In this document: positions 1-8,174 of the stretch, one piece after another
How the letters are laid out: each line of letters begins with the position of its first letter
How positions within the stretch are numbered: the stretch's first letter is position 1
Origin: Ignavibacteria bacterium RIFOXYC2_FULL_35_21
GTDB lineage: Bacteria; Bacteroidota; Ignavibacteria; Kapaibacteriales; UBA2268
Assembly: GCA_001804705.1 (NCBI GenBank)
Contig: MHAY01000071.1
Location: forward strand, 1 to 64,000
Length of the DNA: 64,000 bases
Reading direction: 5' to 3'
Translations under genes and position numbers: made by a program
Notes under the pieces: model-generated
Seen by the model: only the letters and a program-made list of their open reading frames with translations
What the model was told of the DNA's origin: nothing
The model's database searches: none

Positions 1-93
1 ATTGTCAGTTTTAACGAACCGCCGTATGCCGAACGGCACGTACGGTGGTGTGAGAGGACGGTAAGGGAAATAATCCCTTACCTCCTACTCGAT
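1..93 (+). mobile_element. 3' end of a group II intron (domains V and VI)
   Basis: Domain V is the hairpin at 18-49: the arms ACCGCCGTATGCC and GGCACGTACGGTGGT are closed by a GAAC tetraloop at 31-34. It has the two-nucleotide CG bulge on the 3' arm and a CGC catalytic triad near the base. Domain VI follows at 52-90. GGTAAGGGA (60-68) pairs with TCCCTTACC (74-82), AGGA (55-58) with TCCT (83-86) and GAG (52-54) with CTC (88-90), leaving A87 bulged as the likely branch point. The intron should end at about T93 (CTCGAT). The reverse transcriptase ORF and 5' domains would lie upstream of the window. Confidence 0.88.
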
Positions 94-173
94 TGTTTGT
101 AAATTGCCGTGAAATAGATTTTATTTAAATTGCATTCTTTATAGTTACTATTTATTAAAATTGAGTATGATTT

Positions 174-1370
174 ATGTTTGAAATTCAACCTGCCCGCAGA
201 ACACTTGATATTCACTATGCCATCAGAGATATTGTTGTTATTGCAAATGAAGTAGCGAAAACGGGAAAAAAGATGCTTTACCTTAATATTGGAGACCCGA
301 ATGTTTATGGCCACAGGACTCCACAGCATATCATCGAAGCCATTTACAAGGCGATGAATGATAATCAGAACGGTTATGCACCATCTTCGGGTATCAAGGG
401 AGCTATTGATGCAATTGAGAGAGATGCCAACCGAAAAGGTATAAATGATATACTCGATATTTTTATTACTACAGGTGCAAGTGAAGCAATTGAAATATGC
501 CTGACTGCATTACTTAATTCCGGTGAGAATTTCCTTATGCCGACACCGGGCTATCCGCTTTATACCGCAATTCAAAGCAAACTTGAACTCGTGCCAAATC
601 CATACTATCTTGACGAAAACAACGGCTGGCAGCCTGATGTAGAAGATATAAAATCGAAAATAAATGATAAAACGAGGGCAATAGTCCTGATTAACCCGAA
701 TAACCCGACAGGTTCTGTTTGCCAAAAAGAGACATTATTAAAGATTATTGATATTGCTTTGGAACATAATCTTTTAATAATGAGCGATGAGATTTATGAC
801 AAACTATTGTTCGATGATAATGAACATGTATCAATCGCATCATTAAACAAAGATGTTTCGTGTGTTACTTTTTCAGGACTTTCAAAAAATTATGTAGCAC
901 CCGGATTCCGCCTCGGATGGGGTATTGCAAGCGGCAGAAAGAATGTTATGTATGAATATCTTGAAGCTGTAAACAGAATTCTAAGGGCAAGGCTCTGTGC
1001 CAATCATCCTATACAATATGCCGTGATTCCGGCATTGGATGGCAGTCAGGCTCATATTGCAGAAATGAATAAAATTCTACAAAAGCGAAGGGATATTGTT
1101 ATGAATATGCTCCCTCAGATTCCAGGAATAACCTGTGTTAAACCCGGCGGTGCATTTTATATGTTTCCTTCGATTGATGTAAAAGATGACAAACATTTCA
1201 CGATTGAATTAATCAAACAAACAGGAGTTGTAGTAGTTCACGGCGAAGGTTTCGGGCAGAAACCCGGCTCACATCATTTCAGGATTGTTATTCTTCCTCC
1301 GGAAGAAGTATTGACACAGGCATTTGAAATGATAGGTGAATTTTATGAAAAATATAAAAAGATGAATTAA
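174..1370 (+). CDS. alaA: AlaA-type PLP aminotransferase (alanine/glutamate-pyruvate family)
   Basis: A cytosolic fold-type I aminotransferase of 398 residues, the usual length. NPNNPTG is at about 174-180, the cofactor-binding Asp is in MSDEIYD near 205, the PLP-binding Lys is K238 in SGLSKNY, and an FRIV motif near the C-terminus holds the carboxylate-binding Arg. The whole pattern, including RLCAN, matches E. coli AlaA, which makes alanine from pyruvate using glutamate. Substrate specificity is inferred from the family. The gene starts about 80 bp after the end of a group II intron, so any native promoter lies between them or the gene is read from intron transcription. No partner genes are adjacent. 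Confidence 0.85.
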   Translation: MFEIQPARRTLDIHYAIRDIVVIANEVAKTGKKMLYLNIGDPNVYGHRTPQHIIEAIYKAMNDNQNGYAPSSGIKGAIDAIERDANRKGINDILDIFITTGASEAIEICLTALLNSGENFLMPTPGYPLYTAIQSKLELVPNPYYLDENNGWQPDVEDIKSKINDKTRAIVLINPNNPTGSVCQKETLLKIIDIALEHNLLIMSDEIYDKLLFDDNEHVSIASLNKDVSCVTFSGLSKNYVAPGFRLGWGIASGRKNVMYEYLEAVNRILRARLCANHPIQYAVIPALDGSQAHIAEMNKILQKRRDIVMNMLPQIPGITCVKPGGAFYMFPSIDVKDDKHFTIELIKQTGVVVVHGEGFGQKPGSHHFRIVILPPEEVLTQAFEMIGEFYEKYKKMN

Positions 1371-1381
1371 TAAATTTCGAT

Positions 1382-1518
1382 TTGAATAGTCCCTATCTTC
1401 AGATAGGGGAATAGATCCTAATCACATCATAAGACTTTAGTCACTTAATTTGATTAGGGGATAAATCCCTTTGTAACATTTCTTAATAACACCACTACTT
1501 GAAAGTAGTGGCTATTCA
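1382..1518. repeat. ~137 bp REP/MITE-like element, copy A
   Basis: The left end begins TTGAATAGTCCCTATC and forms a hairpin (CCCTATC...GATAGGG). The right end has a second hairpin, CCACTACTTGAAAGTAGTGG, and finishes GGCTATTCA. The outer ends are inverted copies of each other (TGAATAG...CTATTCA). The element shares its layout, ends and internal words (AGTCACTT, GGATAAATCCC) with the copy at 51831-51962. It abuts the stop codon of the fmdB-like gene. Hairpins at both ends with no ORF suggest a non-autonomous element mobilised by an IS200/RAYT-type transposase, which is inference. Confidence 0.75.
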
Positions 1519-1815
1519 TTATGAGGATTTTTCAGTTGTAGTTTCTGGTTTCTTTGGGGTTTCAATTTTCGTTTCTTTTGCTGTACCATTGTCCTTTTTA
1601 GGTTTTGAACTGCTGAAATTATTGTTTTTATGTACGTAATCAGTTAGATAAAAACCGCTGCCATTAAATACTAAGCCAACGTTCTTGCTTATTTTACGAA
1701 ACACCTCACCATCACAGCCGTCAAATTTGCATTTTTTTAATGGCTCTTCTGTAATTCGTTGAGTAATCTCAAATTCTCTTTTGCATTTCCTGCATTTGTA
1801 TTCATAAACAGGCAT
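1519..1815 (-). CDS. FmdB-family zinc ribbon protein
   Basis: A 98-residue protein starting MPVYEYKC, the signature of FmdB-type putative regulators. Two CxxC-like pairs (C8/C11 and the cysteines of KCKFDGCDG) should form one zinc ribbon in the first 45 residues. The conserved GSGFYLTDY motif follows near 52-60, then a low-complexity Ser/Lys/Thr/Glu tail. The family was named after a formamidase regulator, but its molecular role is not established. The gene is single and divergent from the sigma factor gene at 1924, and a REP-like element sits directly at its 3' end. Confidence 0.85.
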   Translation of the reverse strand: MPVYEYKCRKCKREFEITQRITEEPLKKCKFDGCDGEVFRKISKNVGLVFNGSGFYLTDYVHKNNNFSSSKPKKDNGTAKETKIETPKKPETTTEKSS

Positions 1816-1923
1816 TTTTATTATTCCTAAGGAATATTTATAAAATCATTATGCTATAACGTATGAATTTTTTTTATATTTTTAGCTGTAACGCTTTTCT
1901 TAAATCAACGTCAATGCTGATGA

Positions 1924-2442
1924 ATGGAACTAAATGAATTTAAAATAAAGATTTCCGAAATCAAGAATTTACTATTCCGCTTTGCAAAAAGGCTTCTCGG
2001 AAGCAGGGAAGATGCGGAAGATGTCGTGCAGGAAGTATTCATTAAGTTATGGAAGAATATTGGAAATCTTGATGAAAAGAAAAATTTTAATGCTTTTGCA
2101 ATGACTGTAACAAAGAATTTGTGTATTGACAAGTTGAGAGCAAAGAGAGGAAAACTCATAGAATTTGATGAGGAGATTTTTCAGGGAAGGGAAGAGAATT
2201 TAATTAGAAGCATTGAAAATGCTGATTCGATGGAAATTGCTAAATCGTTGATTGATTCACTTCCACTCAAACAAAAAATGGTTATGCACCTTCGGGACAT
2301 CGAAGGACTTGAATATGATGAGATTGCTGATTTGCTCGGCTTTGAGAAAAATGATATAAAGGTTACATTATGCCGGGCAAGAAAAAAAATCAAAGAACAA
2401 TTGATGGAGTTATATGAGTACGAAAGAATCGAAAATAGATGA
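1924..2442 (+). CDS. ECF-type RNA polymerase sigma factor
   Basis: A 172-residue sigma-70 family protein of extracytoplasmic-function type. Region 2 is near residues 10-75 (FAKRLLGSREDAEDVVQEVFIKLWKN, shown here as its core EDAEDVVQEVF). Region 4 is near 105-160, with a helix-turn-helix around LRDIEGLEYDEIADLLG and KVTLCRARKKI. It would redirect RNA polymerase to a small regulon. It is the first gene of an overlapping operon with a membrane protein (likely anti-sigma) and a DUF4252 protein. The next gene begins 29 bp before its stop codon, suggesting coupled translation. The signal it responds to is not visible. Confidence 0.9.
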   Translation: MELNEFKIKISEIKNLLFRFAKRLLGSREDAEDVVQEVFIKLWKNIGNLDEKKNFNAFAMTVTKNLCIDKLRAKRGKLIEFDEEIFQGREENLIRSIENADSMEIAKSLIDSLPLKQKMVMHLRDIEGLEYDEIADLLGFEKNDIKVTLCRARKKIKEQLMELYEYERIENR

Positions 2443-2977
2443 ACTTATAATTAAATATTTTGATGGTGAAACATCGCTCGAAGAGGAAAATGAGCTGAAA
2501 GAATTTTTCAATCAATCTGAAATACCTGAAAGGTACGAGAAATTTGTCAGTCATTTTAAGTTCATCGATACAGAATCAAAAGAATTTTTAAGTGATGATT
2601 TTGATGATGTTGTATCTAAGAGGATAACACAAACAAAAATTCACAAAACAAATTTTATTTATAAGATTGGTTATGGAATAGCAGCAGTTGCGGCTGTCAT
2701 AGCTATTCTGATGATGGCTTATGTGCAATATTCAAGCCTGCCATTTAAAAGCCTGAGACTTGATTACCTGTCGCAGGATACTTATAAAGACCCGAACCTG
2801 GCTTATGCCGAAACAAAAAAGACTTTGCTTTATGTTTCTTCGGAAATGAATAAAGGAATGGCTCAACTTGAAAAACTTTCAAAGTTTGACAAAAGCATTA
2901 ATGAGTTGGAAAAATTATCAGATTTTAATAAGTATCAATCAATGATTTTCAAAGGAGATAAGAACAATGAAAACTAA
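2414..2977 (+). CDS. Probable anti-sigma factor (single-pass membrane protein)
   Basis: A 187-residue protein. The N-terminal ~60 residues are acidic and helical (ELIIKYFDGETSLEEENEL resembles the zf-HC2-like start of Bacteroidota anti-sigma proteins, but without the zinc ligands). One transmembrane helix lies at about 82-105 (IGYGIAAVAAVIAILMMAYV), followed by an ~80-residue periplasmic part. The gene overlaps the sigma gene upstream by 29 bp and the DUF4252 gene downstream by 11 bp. The anti-sigma role is inferred from position and topology. I see no clear homology beyond this. Confidence 0.7.
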   Translation: MSTKESKIDELIIKYFDGETSLEEENELKEFFNQSEIPERYEKFVSHFKFIDTESKEFLSDDFDDVVSKRITQTKIHKTNFIYKIGYGIAAVAAVIAILMMAYVQYSSLPFKSLRLDYLSQDTYKDPNLAYAETKKTLLYVSSEMNKGMAQLEKLSKFDKSINELEKLSDFNKYQSMIFKGDKNNEN

Positions 2978-3509
2978 GAGCTTAATAACAACAGTGATTT
3001 TACTTGCATTTGTATTAACATTTGCATATTCAGCAGATAATCCTATCAATCAAATTTTCGAGAAATACGCCGGCAAAGAGGGTTTCACATCTGTAAATAT
3101 ATCAAAAGATATGTTTGATATGTTCAAGGATTTATCCGAAGAAGGGAAAGATAATAAATCAATTGGGGAGGCAGTTGATGGATTAGAAGGAATCAAGATT
3201 CTCACTTACTCTCCCGAAAAAACGAAATCGAAAAATAAGTTTGATTTTTATAATGAAATCATAAAAAATATCCCCTTGAGCGGATACTCCAGTCTAATGG
3301 ATGTAAATGAAGGAAATACTATTGTTAAATTTCTAATCCGCAAAGAAACAAAAGGAAAAATTTCCGAGTTTCTTATGCTTGTCAGCGAAGATAATGGTGG
3401 GACACTTATCTGGATTACAGGTGACCTCGACCTTAATAAGATAAAAAGACTGTCAAAGGATTTGAATTTCAAAGAATTTGAAAAGCTTGAAAAAGGTGGA
3501 GAAAAGTAA
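2967..3509 (+). CDS. DUF4252 family secreted protein
   Basis: 180 residues with a cleavable signal peptide (MKTKSLITTVILLAFVLTFAYS). The mature part starts NPINQIFEKYAGKEGFTSVN, the typical opening of DUF4252 proteins, and continues with VNISKDMFDMF and the middle segment LEGIKILTYSP. DUF4252 proteins are exported in Bacteroidota and are often encoded beside ECF sigma/anti-sigma pairs, as here. Their function is unknown. As third gene in the operon it may take part in sensing or be an autoregulated output. No terminator is evident after the stop codon. Confidence 0.75.
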   Translation: MKTKSLITTVILLAFVLTFAYSADNPINQIFEKYAGKEGFTSVNISKDMFDMFKDLSEEGKDNKSIGEAVDGLEGIKILTYSPEKTKSKNKFDFYNEIIKNIPLSGYSSLMDVNEGNTIVKFLIRKETKGKISEFLMLVSEDNGGTLIWITGDLDLNKIKRLSKDLNFKEFEKLEKGGEK

Positions 3510-3720
3510 AATAATTCTGAATTATGAATGTTGAAAAAGATAACATAAAAATGTTTCAATTTTATTTCATAAGGATTCATTAAGGAAATATATTTTCACT
3601 TAATAATATGTAGAGAAATGAATTTAGAACTTTTTTAAACTTGTAAAATTATTACATTAAAAATATTTTTCTTAATTTTACCTAAATAACATTTCTGTTT
3701 TATAAATCAAGGGGAAGATT

Positions 3721-4998
3721 ATGAAAAATTTTAAACGATATATTTATTTGCTTCTGCTGTCTTTAGCAGTTATTGGTGTAATTGTTAATTCGGGATGCTC
3801 CTCGTCAGACAACCCATCCGGACCAAATTTAAGCAATGATTCGATTTATGTGAATATTGTATATGATGATGCGACAAAGGTATTTAAGGACAGTGATTTA
3901 TCCAGCTTAAACAGGATAGACACTGCTAACCAGGTCTATTATTTCGATGCAAGCAACAGTTTGGCGGCATCATTACAGGAAGGCGATAATGTTGTGGTTG
4001 GCACATATTCTTATTTCAAAGTGAAGTCTATTACAAACACAGGTAGTGAAATTGAAGTTGAAGGAGAGTTTGCTCCATTGACGGATGTTGTGAAGGATGC
4101 GGAAATTGACTGGGACTACACTGTTTCTTTTGAAAGAGAAAAGTTCATGGAGGCATTCATTTCTAAAGGAGCAACATTGCAAACAGCAACAAGCGACAGC
4201 CTTGGATTCAGTTTTAAGTTTCCTCCTTTTGAATACAGCATTGGAATTAAATTCAGTAATGAAAAGGTGAATCTGACAATCATTGCTGAAAAGGTTATTG
4301 CCGACACAAAAGTAGCTAAACTGACAGTCACCGGTGAATTGAGGAAGTTTAAGACAACAGGAAAGATAAAAATACAGGACCATGTTTTGCAGGATTTCAA
4401 TGCAGGGAATAATTTTCAGGAAGTGGAATTTGGGTTGAAAGTATCTGCCGCAGGCTCAGGAAATGATATTGGAATTTCTGTACCTTTACCACTTTTAAAA
4501 TTTCCAATTGCCGGAATACCTTTTATTTGGTTTGAAATTAAATGTCTTGTTGTAATGAATGCCATGGTTCCACCACCGGAATCATCTACTCTTCTTGATT
4601 ATAAGTTCAAGTACAATGCTGATATGGGCTTACAATATGATAAGTCAAGTAATAGTTGTAATTATTCAACGAATCTTAAAAGTGATGAATCTCAGGAAAT
4701 GTCTAAACCACATGCTGCATCTGCTTCTATAATGACAATGAATTGGGGAATTGCTGTTCCTAGGTTTGAAATTAATGTCGGTGTACCAGAATTCCTGAAT
4801 ACAACAGTTGGATGGTTTAGCACTGCTTATTTAGTGAATGGATTTTTCCAATTCAATCCTGCATGCCAGGAAGCCAAGGTTGGATTCTATGGTGATTATG
4901 GATGGGAGCTTGGTGCTTTTGGGATGAGTTTTGCAAGTGGAGGAGATAGATTATGGTCGAAGGAGAAAGTTTATCTCAAAGCTGGGAATTGCGATTGA
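3721..4998 (+). CDS. Lipoprotein of unknown function
   Basis: 425 residues. A hydrophobic signal ends in the lipobox VNSGC at about residues 22-26, so the protein should be lipidated and processed by signal peptidase II. The linker SSSDNPSGPN follows, typical of FCB surface lipoproteins. The body looks mostly beta-stranded, with an N-terminal module near 40-110 (a bounded VVVGTYSYFKVKSI segment) and glycine-rich strands to the C-terminus. I do not recognise the family. GGGGAAG just before ATG (3711-3717) is a plausible ribosome binding site. The gene is single and ends in a strong terminator. Confidence 0.65.
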   Translation: MKNFKRYIYLLLLSLAVIGVIVNSGCSSSDNPSGPNLSNDSIYVNIVYDDATKVFKDSDLSSLNRIDTANQVYYFDASNSLAASLQEGDNVVVGTYSYFKVKSITNTGSEIEVEGEFAPLTDVVKDAEIDWDYTVSFEREKFMEAFISKGATLQTATSDSLGFSFKFPPFEYSIGIKFSNEKVNLTIIAEKVIADTKVAKLTVTGELRKFKTTGKIKIQDHVLQDFNAGNNFQEVEFGLKVSAAGSGNDIGISVPLPLLKFPIAGIPFIWFEIKCLVVMNAMVPPPESSTLLDYKFKYNADMGLQYDKSSNSCNYSTNLKSDESQEMSKPHAASASIMTMNWGIAVPRFEINVGVPEFLNTTVGWFSTAYLVNGFFQFNPACQEAKVGFYGDYGWELGAFGMSFASGGDRLWSKEKVYLKAGNCD

Positions 4999-5062
4999 TA
5001 GTTAGTAAGGTGTTACGAGTAACACTTGGCTTGATTATAAAAAAATTAATTGTAAAAGCAAT

Positions 5063-5094
5063 ACCCCAATCATCTGATTGGGGTTTATTTTTTT
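5063..5094 (+). terminator. Rho-independent terminator of the 3721 lipoprotein gene
   Basis: ACCCCAATCA (5063-5072) and TGATTGGGGT (5075-5084) are perfect inverted repeats, followed by a T-rich run (TTATTTTTTTTT). It lies between two convergent genes and reads as a terminator for the plus-strand gene. Confidence 0.85.
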
Positions 5095-5101
5095 TTATAA
5101 A

Positions 5102-5674
5102 TTATTCGTTTAACAATTTTTCAATATCAGTTGTTAAGCTGTCCGGTGTGGTTTTTGTCCAGTATCTGTCAACAACAGTTCCATTTCTGTCAATTAGAAA
5201 TTTTGTGAAGTTCCATTTGATGTTAGAATTAAGAAATCCCTGTTTAGCTGTTTTCAAATATTTATAAAGTGGATGAGCATTATCTCCATTTACTTCAATT
5301 TTATCAAAAAGAGGGAAAGTCACACTATAGTTTGCTGAGCAAAATTGCTTGATTTCTTCATTTGTGCCTGGTTCCTGAGCACCAAATTGATTGCAGGGGA
5401 AACCGAGGATTTCAAATCCTTTCTCATGATATTTAGTATAGAGTTCCTGTAATCCTTTATATTGCTTAGTGAAACCACAATAGCTGGCTACATTGACTAT
5501 TAATAACACTTTATCTCTGTACTGGTTTAAAGTAACTTCTTTTCCATCTATTGTTTTAACTTTGAAATCGTAGATAGATTGATTCATTTGAGTTCCATCT
5601 TCTTTTTTACTATATGAAAGGATGGTTCCTACTGCAATAAGAAACACACTGAAAAAAAATAATTTGAAATACAT
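5102..5674 (-). CDS. Glutathione peroxidase family protein (thiol peroxidase, exported)
   Basis: 190 residues with an N-terminal hydrophobic signal or anchor (about 1-20). The peroxidatic Cys is C66 in NVASYCGFT (Cys, not selenocysteine). Gln100 in FPCNQFGAQEPG and Trp154/Asn155 in KWNFTKFLID complete the catalytic tetrad. C112 in FCSANYSVTF sits near where the resolving Cys of thioredoxin-dependent homologues falls. The enzyme reduces peroxides. Reduction by thioredoxin rather than glutathione is usual for bacterial Cys-type members. Export to the periplasm is inferred from the leader. The gene is single, convergent with the lipoprotein gene. Confidence 0.88.
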   Translation of the reverse strand: MYFKLFFFSVFLIAVGTILSYSKKEDGTQMNQSIYDFKVKTIDGKEVTLNQYRDKVLLIVNVASYCGFTKQYKGLQELYTKYHEKGFEILGFPCNQFGAQEPGTNEEIKQFCSANYSVTFPLFDKIEVNGDNAHPLYKYLKTAKQGFLNSNIKWNFTKFLIDRNGTVVDRYWTKTTPDSLTTDIEKLLNE

Positions 5675-5689
5675 TGTTCACTCCGAATA

Positions 5690-5727
5690 AAAAAAAACCG
5701 CTCAGTTAGTAACGCTGAACGGTTTTG
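5690..5727 (-). terminator. Terminator after the SPOR gene (minus strand)
   Basis: On the minus strand AAAACCGTTCAG pairs with CTGAGCGGTTTT and is followed by a long T run before the glutathione peroxidase start. It ends transcription of the gene at 5750-6763. Confidence 0.75.
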
Positions 5728-5749
5728 AATATTTTAGGCTAACCTAATT

Positions 5750-6763
5750 TTACTTTTTAAATATTATAGGCTGGCATTTGCATTGCACCTGAACAATTTT
5801 CCTTGCCTGCTCGGCTGATTCTTTGGATGAGTATTCACCAACGACAACAGCATACATTTGAGTACCGTCAATATCTTTGTTCATTACATAAGAGATTAAT
5901 CTTTGCTGCTTGAATTTTGCAACTTCATTATCAGCGGCATCCTTAGTGCTATAAACTCCAACCTGCAGGCCGTATTTTTCGTTTTCCTGCACTTCTGCCT
6001 GGATTTCTTTTTTCACTTCTTGTATGGTTTTTGTATCGGCAGGTTTAATTTCTTCTTTTTTTGCAATATCAACTTTTGGCTTTGTATCTACCTTTTTAAC
6101 TTCTGGCTTTATATCTTCTTTTTTAACGGTTTCCTGTTTAGGTTTTGTTCCAGTTATTTTAGTCTCTTCTTTTTTGACAGGCTCCTGTTTTGGTATAGCA
6201 GTTGTTACTGATTTTGTAACTGTTGGAGGAATTTCTTTTTTAACAGGTTCTGTTTTTGGTTTAGGTTCCTGTTCAAGAGGTTTCATATCTTTTGAAACAG
6301 AGGAATGAGGAGCGTTTTTAGGATTCTTATCACTCTTGGCATAATTTATCGAATAGCGTACAACATCGGTTGCAGCAATAAGAAATTCGGAGGCAGGATA
6401 TTTTTTTCTGTAATTTTCAAGTTCTGATTTAGCAGATGATGTGTCTCCGATAACAGCATAAAACTGGACAATACGCCAGTAAGCATCATCAGCCCATTCG
6501 CTTTCGGGAAAGCTTTTAACTATGTTTTTATATTTTTCGACTGCGAGAAATGCATCGTCAATGACGACTGCAAGCAGGAGCTGTACGCCCGGGTCATTAG
6601 GAAATTCGGCAAGCAGGTCAGGTATTTGTTTCTTGACATCGGCTACTTTTCCCATAGCGACCATTTTCAGGTAATCTCTGACTTTTTGTGTCTGTGCTTG
6701 TGAATTATATGAGCAAAAGATGAACATCATCATTGCTAATGTGATGATGAGTTTGGTTTTCAT
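5750..6763 (-). CDS. Exported TPR-like and SPOR domain protein
   Basis: 337 residues. A signal peptide covers about 1-24 (ends SYNSQAQ). A TPR/YbgF-like helical region spans about 25-145 (LAEFPNDPGVQLLLAVV, FPESEWADDAYWRIVQFY). Then comes a long Pro/Lys/Glu linker (about 150-255, repeats of the KPKQEPVKKE type), and a C-terminal SPOR domain at about 260-335 (YGLQVGVYSTKDAADNEV ... YAVVVGEYSSKESAEQA). SPOR domains bind denuded peptidoglycan glycan strands at division sites, so this is probably a periplasmic cell-wall or division-associated protein. The repetitive linker explains the long spurious antisense ORFs across it. Confidence 0.82.
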   Translation of the reverse strand: MKTKLIITLAMMMFIFCSYNSQAQTQKVRDYLKMVAMGKVADVKKQIPDLLAEFPNDPGVQLLLAVVIDDAFLAVEKYKNIVKSFPESEWADDAYWRIVQFYAVIGDTSSAKSELENYRKKYPASEFLIAATDVVRYSINYAKSDKNPKNAPHSSVSKDMKPLEQEPKPKTEPVKKEIPPTVTKSVTTAIPKQEPVKKEETKITGTKPKQETVKKEDIKPEVKKVDTKPKVDIAKKEEIKPADTKTIQEVKKEIQAEVQENEKYGLQVGVYSTKDAADNEVAKFKQQRLISYVMNKDIDGTQMYAVVVGEYSSKESAEQARKIVQVQCKCQPIIFKK

Positions 6764-6903
6764 TTGTCCCCCAACAAATAATGTATATTATGCTCTATTA
6801 CAATCGGTAAATATAAACAAAAAATGGGTGATTTGTACATTAATTAATGAAATTAGGATTCAGATTTATGTAATTCTTTTATTATGAAATTTATGCTAAA
6901 ATG

Positions 6904-6934
6904 TTCATTTATGATTGAATTTAGGTTAATTTTG
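6904..6934 (+). promoter_or_regulatory. Probable promoter for murG (Bacteroidota type)
   Basis: TTC (6904-6906), 20 nt, then TAATTTTG (6927-6934). The spacing is identical to the two best promoters in the window (TTG-N20-TAnnTTTG), with one mismatch in the upstream element. The start codon lies about 40 nt further on. Confidence 0.5.
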
Positions 6935-6973
6935 CAGACATTTTATTATTGTAATACTTTAATTAAAAATTAA

Positions 6974-8101
6974 TTGGCTCGAGAAAAAGAATTCAGATTG
7001 TTAGTCGCCGCCGGTGGGACGGGCGGACATCTTTATCCTGCACTTGCTGTACTCGAACATATTGAAAATGTTTCGGGCAAGAAATTAAAAGCAATTTTTG
7101 TAGGAACTTCAAACAGGATTGAATCAAGGGTAGTTCCCCAATTGGGATATGAATTTTATGATATTCCGATTTCTGGATTCAAGGGATTGTTTTCATTAGA
7201 TACACTTATACTGCCATTTAAAATTGCCCGCTCGATTGGTATTTGCAGGAAAGTAATAAAAAGTTTTGAACCCGATGTAGTTCTCTGCACGGGAGCCTAT
7301 ATAAGCTATCCTGCCGGAGCGGCTGCCTATCATGAAAACATACCGCTTGTGCTTATGGAATCTAATGTTGCTCCGGGTAAAGCTATAAATATGCTCTCAC
7401 AAAAAGCAGATTTAATTATTACATCTTTTGAAGAGTCGGAAAATTTTTATAACGAAAATCTGAGTGGAAGAATAGTAAGCCTTGGAAATCCTGTTAGAAA
7501 AAATATCTGCTCCCTCCCGCCGAAGGAAGAAGCAAGACAGGCTCTCGGTTTAGAAACTCATAAAAAGACTATACTCGTCTTTGGAGGCAGCCTTGGTGCT
7601 AAATCAATTAATCATTCAGTGAATAATATCCTGTTTGCAATTGAAAAAGAAGGCTGGCAATTAATCTGGCAGACAGGTGAGAATTATGTTGTAAAAGGGC
7701 AGGTAAGCGAAAATATTAAAGTGTTTAAGTATATTGATAATATGTCCCTCGTTTATTCTGCTTCGGACCTTGTGGTTTCACGTTCGGGAGCAACGACAAT
7801 TGCCGAAATATGTACGGCAGGAAAACCGTCAATATTAGTACCGCTTCCGTCAGCATCAAATAATGAGCAGGCAATTAATGCAAATGTGATGGAAGCGAAT
7901 GGTGCTTCAATTATAATGCCGGATGAAGAAGTTGAGTCGAATCTTTATGAATATATTTGTAAGCTGATTGATGACGGAAATACATTAAAGTCAATGAGCA
8001 ACTCGGCAAAATCACTTGCAAAGCCTGATGCTGCAGAGAATTCAGCAAAGAAAATTGTTGAACTTGTAGAACTGATGAAAGGAAAAGCAAAGTCATTTTA
8101 G
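6974..8101 (+). CDS. murG: UDP-GlcNAc--undecaprenyl-PP-MurNAc-pentapeptide transferase MurG
   Basis: 375 residues, the usual length. The N-terminal GGTGGHLYPALAV motif (about 14-26) is the diphosphate-binding loop. The C-terminal half has FGGSLGAKSIN and the donor-binding SRSGATTIAEI and PLPSASNNEQAINA motifs. It adds GlcNAc to lipid I to make lipid II on the inner face of the cytoplasmic membrane. The reading frame starts with TTG (6974); no ATG is available before the essential GGTGGH loop. The gene stands alone, outside the usual mur-fts (dcw) cluster. Confidence 0.95.
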   Translation: MAREKEFRLLVAAGGTGGHLYPALAVLEHIENVSGKKLKAIFVGTSNRIESRVVPQLGYEFYDIPISGFKGLFSLDTLILPFKIARSIGICRKVIKSFEPDVVLCTGAYISYPAGAAAYHENIPLVLMESNVAPGKAINMLSQKADLIITSFEESENFYNENLSGRIVSLGNPVRKNICSLPPKEEARQALGLETHKKTILVFGGSLGAKSINHSVNNILFAIEKEGWQLIWQTGENYVVKGQVSENIKVFKYIDNMSLVYSASDLVVSRSGATTIAEICTAGKPSILVPLPSASNNEQAINANVMEANGASIIMPDEEVESNLYEYICKLIDDGNTLKSMSNSAKSLAKPDAAENSAKKIVELVELMKGKAKSF

Positions 8102-8174
8102 TTAAGTTATAAAATTGTGAATGATATTTTGGTATATTTTTGTGGAATAACATAAATTTATTTGTTAATAAGAA

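Noticed and set aside
78-329. Minus-strand ORF of 83 residues at the left end
   Set aside because: It overlaps the group II intron end and the start of the aminotransferase gene and shows no protein-like features.
4953-5267. Plus-strand ORF across the 3721 lipoprotein terminator
   Set aside because: It runs through the terminator hairpin and is antisense to glutathione peroxidase.
5102-5674. Selenocysteine-type glutathione peroxidase
   Set aside because: The catalytic position is encoded by a normal Cys codon and no in-frame TGA is seen.
5903-6308. Two plus-strand ORFs rich in Phe/Cys/Gly
   Set aside because: They are antisense to the Lys/Pro/Glu repeat linker of the SPOR protein, whose codon pattern leaves the other frames open.
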